From the NCBI RefSeq assembly GCF_015775515.1, contig NZ_CP065383.1, positions 62,001-126,000 of the forward strand: a DNA stretch of 64,000 bases, read 5' to 3'. Below the pieces are notes generated by a model. That model did no database searches. It had not been told where the DNA came from and was given only the letters and a program-made list of their open reading frames with translations. This document shows, one piece after another, positions 34,234 through 43,505 of the stretch; within the stretch, counting starts at the first letter, position 1, and the number at the start of each line of letters is the position of its first letter. The stretch is from Atribacter laminatus (GTDB taxonomy: Bacteria > Atribacterota > Atribacteria > Atribacterales > Atribacteraceae). A program made the translations under genes and the position numbers.

Positions 34234-36306
34234 TCAGAGGTCATCCGTTACCTTATGCGGCAGAGTATTATAAACTTTAAAATCAACCTCAACCCCAGTG
34301 CTTTTTCTGGCTTGAACTACAGCTGTAACTTTATCATAAAGAATGCTCAAAACCGCTGGTTCAAATTTTATCACCAGTTGGTCACTCCATCCTGCTTTCT
34401 TAAGATAGCTGTCTCCCGGAAAAGGACCATCTATTATAAACGACTTCTCATCCAATTCATTTTTTACCTTATTTAGAACCATCTCACGGTTTAACTTATT
34501 CCTTGAACGAGCTATCACCTGAAGAAGGCCCTGACTGGGAGGATATCTATATTTTTTCCTTTTTTCCAATTCTTGTTTATAAAATTCTGCAGGGGGATGG
34601 AAAAATGGATCAATATATTTTTGATACTGATTGGAGGTTTCGATAATAACTCTTGTCTTGGTTGGTTTTGATGCACCCAAAAAATAAAGTGCTCGCTGGA
34701 TGTTTTGGTAAAATTTTTCCCGTACTTGAAATTCCGGTAAAAATAACCAATCTTCAAAGGAATGGATGATAAAAAGAGTCGAGTGAGCTAAAAGTTCTTC
34801 ATGCAAAGCTGCTGAAGTTCCAACAATAATCATCGGCTCCTCTTCTTTCACATTTAGTTCACTTCTTTCTTGATCCGAAGCGATTTTTACAATGTGTACT
34901 CCGGAAAATATTCTTTTTAAAAATTGATACACTTTCTCAATACCATCACCCCAAGTTTTCATCCAAGGCCCGTGACATTCCGGGCAAAAGCTCTCCGGGA
35001 CAACCTTCTTCCCGCACCGAGGGCACCGAAGAATTCTCTCTTTCTGGTAAAATCTCAATGCCACATCGCAATCGGAACAGGAGTAATAAAAACCGCAATC
35101 GGAACAACCCAAAGCTACCGAATATCCGGTTTTTTGGACCCAGATAATGCTATTTTGCTGACTGGTGATATTTTGAGCAATGGCTTTTTGTATCAATTGC
35201 GGGAGAATCGTTTTTCTCTGTTCATAGGTTACTAACTCCAACTTGTGTTCTTTGGTAAATCGTTTTATTTGTCCCGTTTGGGATTCAAAATACCCCTCCT
35301 GCAATCCAAAATAAATGGTTAAATCGGGTATAGTTCCAATAATATGCAGGTCCCCACCGGTAATATTAACTTTCTCTATTAAAGAATGGAAAGAATGATA
35401 ATGCGGCTGCTGATCAGAATAATGGCCAAAGTCGTTGGGATCAAACAAGACTTGAACACCAATTTGGTGAATCGGTAAAAACTGAGCTAAACGAGTCCCC
35501 AGTAAAACGTCATAATATCCTTCTCTTATCATTTGATAGGCTAGCATCCTCTTCCGAGCTGTTAATCTTCCATCAAATGAAAGAAAACGAACCAAGGGAT
35601 ATAGAGTTTTTAAATTTTCCAAAAAATAATCTAAAACTTTCGGACCGGGAAGCAAAATGAAGACTTTCAAGCCCCGACTGAAGCTATCTTCAATCAGCTT
35701 TCCCAAAAGATTCAAGCTTTCGGTTATAGTTCCCCTTTGCCACCATTTTTTTGCCCATTTTTGAGGAGGCAAACGATATTGATTTTTCTGAAAGTCTTCA
35801 TCAACAATTGTGATCCGATTTTTTTTTATCAATTGGTCGATTTTTTTTGAAGTGATACCCAATAAATCTTTAAAAATAAATAAATTCATTCCTTGGGAAA
35901 AGTGATCGACACCATATTTTTTTAAATCAAGAAAATATTCGTCATCCTCATTTGCTAAAAATATTCGTCGACTGGTCCATTTTTCCCATGACCTATGATA
36001 CTTGGGAATAAATAGCTCCAGTGCCTCTCCCAAACTTGAAAAGGTTTGATTAGCAATTCTTTTGGCCCATTCCAACTGCCAGTCGGCTAAAGGTTCAAGC
36101 GGAAGACAAGATAGAATACTTTTTAATTCATATTCTTTATCCTTTTCAATCGAATTAACCGACCAAACACACCCAAAACGATGGGATCCGTGAAATTCAA
36201 CTTCAACCATTGTTCCTGGTTGAATTTTTTCGCTAATATTTTGTGGCACATCATAATCGAACACTTTGTAAATCGGAAGTGGGAGGGCAACTGACACAGA
36301 CTTCAT
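34234..36306 (-). CDS. priA: Primosomal protein N' (PriA), helicase motifs lost
   Basis: PriA recognises stalled forks and reloads the replisome. The 690-residue product keeps the N-terminal fork-binding domain (VALPLPIYKVFDYDVP, PGTMVEVEFHGS), the eight-cysteine zinc cluster (CSDCGFYYSCSDC, then CPRCGKKVVPESFCPEC) and the C-terminal domain (RKKYRYPPSQGLLQVIARS). The ATPase core is degenerate: the GSGKT loop is replaced by RGTITES (about 191-197), DEEH by FDPND (about 288-292), the GTQMI-KG motif by VGTSAALHE, and the AGRAGR motif is gone. It therefore probably binds forks without unwinding. ATG 36306 overlaps the coaBC stop (ATGA). Position between coaBC and def confirms orthology. Confidence 0.9.
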   Translation of the reverse strand: MKSVSVALPLPIYKVFDYDVPQNISEKIQPGTMVEVEFHGSHRFGCVWSVNSIEKDKEYELKSILSCLPLEPLADWQLEWAKRIANQTFSSLGEALELFIPKYHRSWEKWTSRRIFLANEDDEYFLDLKKYGVDHFSQGMNLFIFKDLLGITSKKIDQLIKKNRITIVDEDFQKNQYRLPPQKWAKKWWQRGTITESLNLLGKLIEDSFSRGLKVFILLPGPKVLDYFLENLKTLYPLVRFLSFDGRLTARKRMLAYQMIREGYYDVLLGTRLAQFLPIHQIGVQVLFDPNDFGHYSDQQPHYHSFHSLIEKVNITGGDLHIIGTIPDLTIYFGLQEGYFESQTGQIKRFTKEHKLELVTYEQRKTILPQLIQKAIAQNITSQQNSIIWVQKTGYSVALGCSDCGFYYSCSDCDVALRFYQKERILRCPRCGKKVVPESFCPECHGPWMKTWGDGIEKVYQFLKRIFSGVHIVKIASDQERSELNVKEEEPMIIVGTSAALHEELLAHSTLFIIHSFEDWLFLPEFQVREKFYQNIQRALYFLGASKPTKTRVIIETSNQYQKYIDPFFHPPAEFYKQELEKRKKYRYPPSQGLLQVIARSRNKLNREMVLNKVKNELDEKSFIIDGPFPGDSYLKKAGWSDQLVIKFEPAVLSILYDKVTAVVQARKSTGVEVDFKVYNTLPHKVTDDL

Positions 36307-37526
36307 TTTAAACAAGATAAAAGAACAACCAGATGATCGATGATCGTTTCAGCCAAATCCATTTTATCCATTAAAGGAAAATCAAGCGTTACACCATTCT
36401 TATCGAGAACCCAGGCTTTATTGTTATTTACTTCGAAACCACTTTCTCCTGGTAAAATATGATTGGCAACCATCACATCACAATCCTTTTGCCGCAATTT
36501 TCGACGAGCTTCTGAAACAATATCTCTATCTTCAGCACAAAACCCGACTAATAATTGAGAAACCTTTCTGCGTCCTAGTTCAGAAAGAATATCGGGATTT
36601 TGGGTTAAATTAAGAACCAGTTCATTTTTTCCTTGTTTTTTTATCTTTGCAGGAGAGGGAATTGACGGTCGATAATCAGCTACAGCGGCATTCATGATAC
36701 AGATATCTGCCTTATCAAATTGTTCAAGAGTTGCTTTTTCCAAATCCTGGGTTGAAATGATGGGAAGGTAATCTACGCCCGATGGAATTCTCACCGACAT
36801 TGGACCGCCAATCAACATCACAGAAGCTCCACGAGCCCGAGCAGCAGCCGCCAGCGAACATCCCATCAAACCGCTGGAAGAATTGGTTAGATAACGGATG
36901 GGGTCAAGGTATTCACGAGTTGGACCAGAAGTAATTAATACTCTTTTTCCTTCTAAAGATCGATTCGAACCAAGGAAATAGTAAAGAGCTTCTAAAAACT
37001 CCTCTTGTTCGGGAAGCCGGCCTGTTCCTCTTTCTCCACAAGCTAAATTTCCCGATGAAGGATCCATGACTCTGACCCCAATCGCAATAAGTTTTTTTAT
37101 GTTTTCTTGCACGATTGGATTATTCCACATATCAACGTTCATCGCCGGAACCAAAATGACCTTTTTCGGGTCAACCAAAAAACAGCTGCTTAATAGGTCA
37201 TCACCTATTCCCCCTGCCATTTTACCGATGATATTCGCTGTAGCTGGTGCTACCACCAGGTTGTCATATTCTCTCATCAAATGAATATGGAGAATTTTTT
37301 CGCCGTAATCAAATAGATTGGAATAAACCGGCTTACGGGTTAATGCGTTGATGGTAATTTCTCCAATAAATTTTTTTGCAGCTTCGGTCATAATGACTTG
37401 GATTTCCGCTCCTACCTGAACTAGGTGACTGATAAATCCAGCAACTTTATAAGCAGAAATCCCCCCGGTCATTCCAAAAAGTATTTTTTTATCTTTCCAG
37501 AACTGCGGAGGATAATAAATATTCAT
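36303..37526 (-). CDS. coaBC: Bifunctional phosphopantothenoylcysteine decarboxylase/synthetase
   Basis: Two steps of coenzyme A synthesis. The 407-residue protein has the flavoprotein CoaC half (LFGMTGGISAYKVAGF, VVAPATANIIGKMAGG, PAMNVDMWNNP) and the CoaB half (VLITSGPTREYLDPIRYLTN, NAAVADYRP, KIKKQGKNELVLNLTQNPDIL). ATG 37526 overlaps the rpoZ stop as ATGA. Confidence 0.96.
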   Translation of the reverse strand: MNIYYPPQFWKDKKILFGMTGGISAYKVAGFISHLVQVGAEIQVIMTEAAKKFIGEITINALTRKPVYSNLFDYGEKILHIHLMREYDNLVVAPATANIIGKMAGGIGDDLLSSCFLVDPKKVILVPAMNVDMWNNPIVQENIKKLIAIGVRVMDPSSGNLACGERGTGRLPEQEEFLEALYYFLGSNRSLEGKRVLITSGPTREYLDPIRYLTNSSSGLMGCSLAAAARARGASVMLIGGPMSVRIPSGVDYLPIISTQDLEKATLEQFDKADICIMNAAVADYRPSIPSPAKIKKQGKNELVLNLTQNPDILSELGRRKVSQLLVGFCAEDRDIVSEARRKLRQKDCDVMVANHILPGESGFEVNNNKAWVLDKNGVTLDFPLMDKMDLAETIIDHLVVLLSCLK

Positions 37527-37717
37527 GTCGTCTCCTTTGACCACTTAATTTTATCTTCAGCAACTTCATTTAAGGCAATAAAAAGCGGCTTGTCTGGTTC
37601 TTGAATTTCGATCAACGGTTTGGCGCCTTGATTAAGTTGTTTAGAGCGCTTCGCCACTATTGTAGTTAAATAATAACGGTTTTCAGTTTTCTTTATCAAT
37701 TCATCAATGGACAGCAT
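37523..37717 (-). CDS. rpoZ: RNA polymerase omega subunit
   Basis: Small subunit that helps fold beta'. The 64-residue product starts MLSIDELIKKTENRYYL and keeps VAKRSKQLNQGAKP, the family motif. ATG 37717 is chosen from the family N-terminus; upstream codons in frame lack support. Overlaps coaBC by four bases, with AAGGAG near its end serving coaBC. Confidence 0.92.
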   Translation of the reverse strand: MLSIDELIKKTENRYYLTTIVAKRSKQLNQGAKPLIEIQEPDKPLFIALNEVAEDKIKWSKETT

Positions 37718-38030
37718 AATCTCACTCCAATCTATCAATTTTATTCTGTAATAACAGGGGCTTGATCAATCAAGCTTCTACAAATAAGATAAAATGTAGG
37801 AGCGCAATTTATTATGCCCTATTAACAGTGCGACATACCATGGCATGTCAAATCCCGGGTTTTCATCCCCATCCTGGCTTTCTCCCATCAAGGGAGGAGG
37901 AGCGAAAAAACCAAAGGGAAAAGGTATTAAAATCATCATTACCAGGATCGAAGCGTTAAATTCAAAGGACCTCCAGACTTAGTCATTATTGGATACCACT
38001 CAATAACATCGAATTTATTGAAAGAAAAAA
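37718..38030. repeat. Intergenic repeats between gmk and rpoZ
   Basis: 313 bases holding an E repeat (37796-37819), a near-palindrome and a D repeat (37860-37905). No gene recognised. Confidence 0.6.
37796..37905 (+). repeat. Composite E - palindrome - D repeat
   Basis: GTAGGAGCGC...ATGCCC, then GACATACCATGGCATGTC (37832-37849, one mismatch from a perfect palindrome), AATCCCGGGTTTTCATCC and CCCATCAAGGGAGGAGG. The same three modules in the same order stand, inverted, at 62982-63096. Confidence 0.65.
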
Positions 38031-38633
38031 TCATTCCGATAAAAATTCCTGATTCTCATTATCTCCATAACGAATACGGCAGCGCTCGGCAATAATAACC
38101 GAATGGAATTTATGAACAGTTTCTTCAAGTATATTATTAATAATCAAATAATCATAATCCCGAATCGATTTCATCTCACCCAAAGCATTCATCATCCTAA
38201 GATAGATAACGTCTTCTCTGTCAGTTTTACGATTGCGAAGTCGTTCTCCAAGAGTTTCTAAGGATGGAGGAGCAATAAAAACAAATATACCCTGAGGATA
38301 ATTTCTTTTTACTTGGAAAGCTCCCTGTACGTCAATTTCTAATATGACATCAAATCCGCTTTGTAACCATTCTTCCATTTTCAAACGAGGAGTTCCATAA
38401 AAGTTACCATGAACCTTAGCCCACTCAATAAACATATGATTCTCTTTCATATGCTTAAAGGTATCATCATCAACAAAATAGTAATCGATGGCCTCTCTCT
38501 CTCCTTCTCGTCTTAACCGGGTCGTGTAAGATATAGAATATTTCAGCCCCTTGCATTGTTTCATTACCGCCTTTCTCACCGTACTTTTTCCAGCACCAGA
38601 GGGTCCAGAAAGAACAAAAAGGAGGCCGGACAT
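38031..38633 (-). CDS. gmk: Guanylate kinase
   Basis: Phosphorylates GMP to GDP. The 200-residue protein has the P-loop SGPSGAGKSTVRKAVM, the GMP-binding YTTRLRREGE and DYYFVDDDTF, FIEWAKVHGNFYGTP and LEIDVQGAFQVK. Lies 9 bases after yicC; the remA gene found between them in Bacillota is missing. Confidence 0.96.
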   Translation of the reverse strand: MSGLLFVLSGPSGAGKSTVRKAVMKQCKGLKYSISYTTRLRREGEREAIDYYFVDDDTFKHMKENHMFIEWAKVHGNFYGTPRLKMEEWLQSGFDVILEIDVQGAFQVKRNYPQGIFVFIAPPSLETLGERLRNRKTDREDVIYLRMMNALGEMKSIRDYDYLIINNILEETVHKFHSVIIAERCRIRYGDNENQEFLSE

Positions 38634-38642
38634 AACTATTTT

Positions 38643-39515
38643 TTACTCCACATTCTGAATTTGCTCTCTCATTTTTTCTAAAACCGTTTTTAAATCAATA
38701 ATGATTGAAGAGATTTCAACATCTGAAGTTTTTGAACCAATTGTATTCACTTCACGATTCATTTCCTGCAGTACAAACTCGAGTTCACGTCCTATCGAAC
38801 CTTGATGGGAAAGAATGTCATCAAAGCGACAAATATGTGCCTTCAGGCGGATAATTTCCTCATGGACATCACTTCGATCAACATAAAATACAATTTCTTG
38901 CGCTAATAGGTTTTCGTTAATGGGAACGGTTGGAATAACTTCTTTTAATCTCTGGTTAAGTTTTTCTCGATAATATTCCGGAATATTCTTTGATTTTTCC
39001 TCAACCAAAGCCACCAACTCTCGAAATATTTCCATCTGCTTTAAAAGATCGTGAAGTAATTTTTCTCCTTCGCGGAGTCGATACTGCAAAAAGGCTTCCA
39101 CGGCCTCTTGAAATACCGGAAAAAACCGTTGGTATTCATCAAGCCAGCGGTGATCGTCTTCTTTCAGTTTGATTATTTCCGGAACTTGCATTAAATCTCG
39201 CAGGTCAGCTTCATAGGGAATGTTCAAGTCACCACTCAATTTGTGAAGCGCTTTCAAATAGGCTTTGGCTAAAAGTGAATTGGCTTCGACCGAAAAAGCT
39301 TCTTCGCTCGGTTCAAAATTGAGTTTTAGCTCAACCTTTCCTCGAGACACTCGTTCTTTGAGATAGGATACTAAATTTTCTTCCCAAACACTTAATTCAC
39401 GGGGTAGCCGTAAATTAATATCTGAAAAGCGATGGTTAAAGCTTTTTATGGATATTCGATAAAATCCAATCGAACCCTCACCTTCAGCATGTCCAAATCC
39501 TGTCATACTTTTCAT
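38643..39515 (-). CDS. yicC: YicC family endoribonuclease
   Basis: The YicC family cuts RNA, reported for E. coli in connection with the small RNA RyhB. The 290-residue protein has the family start MKSMTGFGHAEGE, the central EVANSLLAKAYLKAL-like helical region and the C-terminal DUF1732 motif ELEFVLQEMNREVNTIGSK with SSIIIDLKTVLEKMREQIQN. ATG 39515 behind AAAGGTG is used instead of the longer open frame to 39572. Confidence 0.93.
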   Translation of the reverse strand: MKSMTGFGHAEGEGSIGFYRISIKSFNHRFSDINLRLPRELSVWEENLVSYLKERVSRGKVELKLNFEPSEEAFSVEANSLLAKAYLKALHKLSGDLNIPYEADLRDLMQVPEIIKLKEDDHRWLDEYQRFFPVFQEAVEAFLQYRLREGEKLLHDLLKQMEIFRELVALVEEKSKNIPEYYREKLNQRLKEVIPTVPINENLLAQEIVFYVDRSDVHEEIIRLKAHICRFDDILSHQGSIGRELEFVLQEMNREVNTIGSKTSDVEISSIIIDLKTVLEKMREQIQNVE

Positions 39516-39831
39516 TTTTTCACCTTTTCTTAACCTTTTTAAATATATCGTCATGTTTCTAAATATTATCATTATAAGGAAAGATAAAATGATTATTGGG
39601 GAAAATAATTTTTATCAGTACTCTCTCCAACGCAATGCGGCATTTCTCCAAAAGAACAACTATTCTGCCTGTAGCCACCTTCTTTGTTTTTATACTCATG
39701 ACTCAACTTGGTATTTCTACCTTTCACTTAAACCGCATTCGCTGGAAATTAAACAAAGCTTGCAATTGTGCAACTGGAATAATATTATTTAATATTATTG
39801 AACGTGTCAACAAAGTCAGGACTCTGAATCG
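39516..39831. other. Divergent intergenic region yicC/rqcH
   Basis: About 315 AT-rich bases between divergent genes, so promoters for both are expected here, but I cannot pick convincing hexamers. Short reading frames occur (one ends in the ATGA of rqcH) without credible protein features. Confidence 0.4.
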
Positions 39832-41550
39832 ATGAGAATATTGGAAGGAATTCCCTTACGCTACCAAATTGAGGCTGTTTCCCCTCTTGTGCAAGGAGCT
39901 CGGGTGCAAAAAATTATCCTTACAGAAAATCGAGAAACTTGTTTAGAGATACGCTCTCAAAACCAACCGGGCTTTTTAATCCTATCCACCCATCCGGAAA
40001 TTTGTTTTTTTTACTATTCGCAGAAAAAACCGATCATGAAAAAAATCAAAGAATCGGCCTGGGGGCAAATCCTCAATAAATACTTGTTAGGAGCTAAAAT
40101 TATCGGGTTCGAACAAATAGGATGGGACCGAGTAATCCGTTTAGCCGTCCAGAACCAAAAAATCTGGGAAGAAAAAAACTTCTTTTATCTTTATTGTGAG
40201 CTAACCGGAAGAAATGCCAATTGTATTTTAACGACTGCCGACCACCCTTCTTCTATACTCGGTTGTCAAAAGATAGTGAGTCCTCAGCAGAATCGTTTTC
40301 GCACTATTATGGTTGGAGAACCTTACCAACTTCCTCCTCTAAAAATGAATGCTGTTGACCCGCTCCTTTTCATTCAAGAAAAAGCCGAACTCCCAATCCC
40401 AAATCGGGATGATGATTTACCAAAATGGCTTTTAAAAAATATCGATGGTGTTGGGCCATTCCTAACCTCAGTCTTAGGAGAAAACTTAGCCAATCGAGAG
40501 ATGAATTGGGAGAATATGCAGTCGATAATCAGAACCCGCCTTCAAGATATTTTTCGACCACTGCAAAACCTCAATTCTTCTATTACCGTCTATATCTCCC
40601 CGAAGGACAATTTCCCTCTCGGATTATTTTGGTCGCCAACATCGCATTATGCTCAACTTCCACACCGTGATTTCCCCAACCTCAATGATGCAGTGAAATA
40701 TTTTGTTCAAACCCACTGGAATTTACAAACTTTTCTCAGTCTAAAAAATAAAAGGAAGAGCTATCTTGAAAAAGAACTCTCATTTATAGAAGAAGAATTA
40801 TTTAAAGTGGATCAATCTCTGGTCAGTGAGAATCAGCTGGCGGAGTTGTTGACTCGGGGGAATCTTTTGAAACTATACCCACAATTGAATATCATCGAAA
40901 AACAACCGCAAGGAATCTTGGTAACCAACCTTCTCAGCGGTAATTCAGAAGAAATTTTTATTGAGATTGACCCTCTCCTTTCTGTGAATCAAAACATGCA
41001 ACTCTTCTTTCGAAAATATCGTAAATCAAAAACCCGCAATCAAATACTTGAAAAGAAAAAAGAAAAATTGGAATTCCGCAAAAAAATCCTTAAAAGGGAA
41101 CTCTTGAGCCTTGATCAAGCTCAGCTCTGCCAAGAACAGGATGAGAGTAGTTCAACTCAATCAGGATTTTTTGAACCGGGTATAATAAAATTTCTCACTC
41201 CCTCGAAAAATATAATTTTGGTCGGGAAAAATGAAAAAGCCAATCATTTATTAGTTACCCGTTTTTCATCACGAGACGATTATTGGCTTCATGTAAGGGA
41301 TTTTCCTGGTTCGCATGTTTTACTGAGAATTTCCAACCAGCCCAATAATCTTGTTGGAGAGCTGTTTTTGGCAGCTCAAATTGCCGGTTATTATTCTTCT
41401 CTTCGGAATGAAAAATCGGTAATTGTTATGTATGCCCCCATTAAAAACGTAAAAACCCTTCCCCATGCCGGCTTAGGAAAAATGACCTTCCGCAACGAAA
41501 AAAATTTAACCGTGATACCCGCTATTCCCGATAATATTCGTCAAATTTGA
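39832..41550 (+). CDS. rqcH: RqcH/NFACT-family ribosome quality control protein
   Basis: RqcH binds stalled 50S-peptidyl-tRNA complexes and directs alanine tailing of the blocked chain. The 572-residue protein has the NFACT-N domain with the catalytic Asp-Arg pair in GWDRVIRLAV and CELTGRNANCIL, a helix-hairpin-helix (NIDGVGPFLTSVLGENLA), a coiled coil near 300-440, and the C-terminal NFACT-R domain (ILVGKNEKANHLLVTR, DDYWLHVRDFPGSHVLLR). A plus-strand gene, divergent from yicC; its 3' end overlaps rluD by 45 bases. Often called fibronectin-binding protein A in Bacillota. Confidence 0.94.
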   Translation: MRILEGIPLRYQIEAVSPLVQGARVQKIILTENRETCLEIRSQNQPGFLILSTHPEICFFYYSQKKPIMKKIKESAWGQILNKYLLGAKIIGFEQIGWDRVIRLAVQNQKIWEEKNFFYLYCELTGRNANCILTTADHPSSILGCQKIVSPQQNRFRTIMVGEPYQLPPLKMNAVDPLLFIQEKAELPIPNRDDDLPKWLLKNIDGVGPFLTSVLGENLANREMNWENMQSIIRTRLQDIFRPLQNLNSSITVYISPKDNFPLGLFWSPTSHYAQLPHRDFPNLNDAVKYFVQTHWNLQTFLSLKNKRKSYLEKELSFIEEELFKVDQSLVSENQLAELLTRGNLLKLYPQLNIIEKQPQGILVTNLLSGNSEEIFIEIDPLLSVNQNMQLFFRKYRKSKTRNQILEKKKEKLEFRKKILKRELLSLDQAQLCQEQDESSSTQSGFFEPGIIKFLTPSKNIILVGKNEKANHLLVTRFSSRDDYWLHVRDFPGSHVLLRISNQPNNLVGELFLAAQIAGYYSSLRNEKSVIVMYAPIKNVKTLPHAGLGKMTFRNEKNLTVIPAIPDNIRQI

Positions 41551-42450
41551 AATATGACTCAAGGCTTCTTGAAAATCACTGGGCAAAGCAGCGGCAAAAA
41601 ACATTTGTTTTCTGGTAACCGGATGCGAAAAAACAATAAGAAAAGCATGCAAAGCTTGCCGTTTCATGATTACTTCAGAGCGATTACTTCCATAAGATTT
41701 ATCTCCAACAATCGGGTACCCCTGAGAACTTAAATGGACTCGTATCTGGTGAGTTCGTCCGGTCCGCGGTTTGACTTGCAAAAGTGAATAGGAATCTCCG
41801 ATCCACAGAGGTTCTATTTCAGTCAATGCCGGCTTTCCCCCACTTGAAGAAATCTTCATAAGACAAGGCGTCCGTGGATTCCTCTGAATAGCCAAATCGA
41901 CTTGTCTTTTCCCCTTCCAGTGTCCTTCGACGAGAGCTAAGTAAAATTTCATAACTAATCTATTTTTAAACATGTGGATCAGTTCGAGATAGGCACGATC
42001 GGTTTTGGCAACCACCAGAACACCCGAGGTATCCCGGTCCAAGCGATGAACAATCCCAGGACGAAGCGGACTTCCATAACGAGGCAGTTGAATCCCATGA
42101 AAAAGCAAACTATTGATGAGAGTGTCTTTTTGGAAGGGACGAACCGGGTGAACGATCATACCGGCTCTTTTGTTTACTACCACAATGTGATCGTCTTGAT
42201 AAATGATATCCAAGGGGAGGTTTTGGGGTTCTAAGGTATGCGGGGTGTCAACTGGCCAAGTGATTTCAAGAATATCACCCGGGTGGATTTCGCTGCTGGG
42301 TTTATAAATAACTTCCTGGTTTTTTTGTACTAAACCTTGTTTTATAAGCCTTGAGAATGCCGATCGGGAAAAATCCGGAAAATTTCTGTGCAGCCAGACA
42401 TCAATCCGGCAAAACTCATTATCATATACCTTGATTTTTTGTTTCTTCAA
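41506..42450 (-). CDS. rluD: 23S rRNA pseudouridine synthase, RluD/RluA family
   Basis: Forms pseudouridines in 23S rRNA (helix 69 for RluD). The 314-residue protein has an N-terminal S4 domain (RIDVWLHRNFPDFSRSAFSRLI), the catalytic HRLDRDTSGVLVVAKT and the end GRTHQIRVHLSSQGYPIVGD. The start is a TTG inside the end of lspA. Together with lspA it forms the common lspA-rluD pair. Exact target sites cannot be derived from sequence. Confidence 0.93.
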   Translation of the reverse strand: MKKQKIKVYDNEFCRIDVWLHRNFPDFSRSAFSRLIKQGLVQKNQEVIYKPSSEIHPGDILEITWPVDTPHTLEPQNLPLDIIYQDDHIVVVNKRAGMIVHPVRPFQKDTLINSLLFHGIQLPRYGSPLRPGIVHRLDRDTSGVLVVAKTDRAYLELIHMFKNRLVMKFYLALVEGHWKGKRQVDLAIQRNPRTPCLMKISSSGGKPALTEIEPLWIGDSYSLLQVKPRTGRTHQIRVHLSSQGYPIVGDKSYGSNRSEVIMKRQALHAFLIVFSHPVTRKQMFFAAALPSDFQEALSHISNLTNIIGNSGYHG

Positions 42451-42925
42451 TTTCTGAACCCTGAATCCATATTTGAAAAAATACCAATACTAAACCAGCG
42501 ATGATTGCTACATCGGCAACATTAAAAGTCGCCCAGATTGATGGCTCAAAAAAATCGATTACAAATCCCCAACGTAAACGATCAATGAGATTTCCCCAAG
42601 CTCCGGACAAAAACAAGCCAGCTCCCAAAAAGAACCACCATTTCCAGTTGCCAAGAAATCGGAGCATAAAATAAAGAAAAGCGATGGTTATCGCCGAAGT
42701 AATGATTAAATGGGCGGGTGGATTTAAGAGACGAATTCCAAAAGCGCTTCCCACATTCCTTCGCAGAGTGAGATCAAAAAAACCAGGAATGATTTGGATG
42801 GTTCGATTGGATAAATTATTCAGAGCCCACCATTTGGTTATCCGATCTAATAATAAAAAACAAAAATAACTAATTAGAAAAATAATGAAACAATTCCCTG
42901 GACAACTTCTTCCTTTAAACTCCAT
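42422..42925 (-). CDS. lspA: Lipoprotein signal peptidase (signal peptidase II)
   Basis: Cuts lipoprotein signal peptides inside the membrane. The 167-residue protein has four membrane segments and both catalytic aspartates, in NLIDRLRWGFVIDFF and FNVADVAIIAG. An upstream motif NVGSAFGI is also normal. Starts in a TAATG junction with divIVA. Confidence 0.96.
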   Translation of the reverse strand: MEFKGRSCPGNCFIIFLISYFCFLLLDRITKWWALNNLSNRTIQIIPGFFDLTLRRNVGSAFGIRLLNPPAHLIITSAITIAFLYFMLRFLGNWKWWFFLGAGLFLSGAWGNLIDRLRWGFVIDFFEPSIWATFNVADVAIIAGLVLVFFQIWIQGSEIEETKNQGI

Positions 42926-43500
42926 TACTTTTGGTCTTCTTCCAAATCCCGAAAAGAAAATGAGGTTACATCTTCGGGAGAATGAATCGGATTTTGATCG
43001 ATTCCTTCCGGTTCAGGAGTGTCCATATCCATTGGTTGTTCTTTCCAGTCAATACTATCAATAAAAGTCTGAAGGAGAGATTTAAAGCGAATCTGAAACA
43101 ACCGATATTTTTCTTGGAGCTCAGAGTAACTAACTTCGATTTCTTTCTTTTTTTTCAAAGCTTCATCAACAATTCGATTTCCCCGAATCTGAGCTTCCTT
43201 TAAATGCATTTGTGATTCTCGACGAGTCAGTTCTTTCTCAATATCTAATTGTTTTTTCCATTCTTCTAAAGTTCCCTCTAAGCGTTTTGCATATTGGGAC
43301 AATTCGTTCACTTTCCGCTTGTATTCGTCATTTTCCTGTAGCAATCTTTCATTATCCTGCTGTAATTTTTCTCTTTCTTTTTGCACCACTTCAATTGCTT
43401 CGGCAATTTCCTCAATAAATTCGTTTACTTCGTCTTCATTATACCCGCGGAAAGAACGACTGAATTCAACCTCCAAAATATTTTCCGGTTTCAAATCCAT
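42925..43500 (-). CDS. divIVA: DivIVA-family cell division/polarity protein
   Basis: DivIVA binds curved membranes and recruits division and polar proteins. The 191-residue product starts MDLKPENILEVEFSRSFRGYNEDEVNEFI, the family's lipid-binding domain, followed by long coiled coil (about 40-140) and an acidic tail. ATG 43500 behind GAGGAG is chosen. It stands at the end of the dcw cluster, after proC, as in many Gram-positives. Confidence 0.93.
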   Translation of the reverse strand: MDLKPENILEVEFSRSFRGYNEDEVNEFIEEIAEAIEVVQKEREKLQQDNERLLQENDEYKRKVNELSQYAKRLEGTLEEWKKQLDIEKELTRRESQMHLKEAQIRGNRIVDEALKKKKEIEVSYSELQEKYRLFQIRFKSLLQTFIDSIDWKEQPMDMDTPEPEGIDQNPIHSPEDVTSFSFRDLEEDQK

Positions 43501-43505
43501 TCCCG

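Noticed and set aside
37762-37959. Plus-strand ORF of 65 codons
   Set aside because: It lies in the E-palindrome-D composite repeat.
39596-39835. Plus-strand ORF of 79 codons ending in the ATGA of rqcH
   Set aside because: The overlap is tempting and a hydrophobic stretch exists, but there is no ribosome-binding site at a proper distance and no family resemblance.
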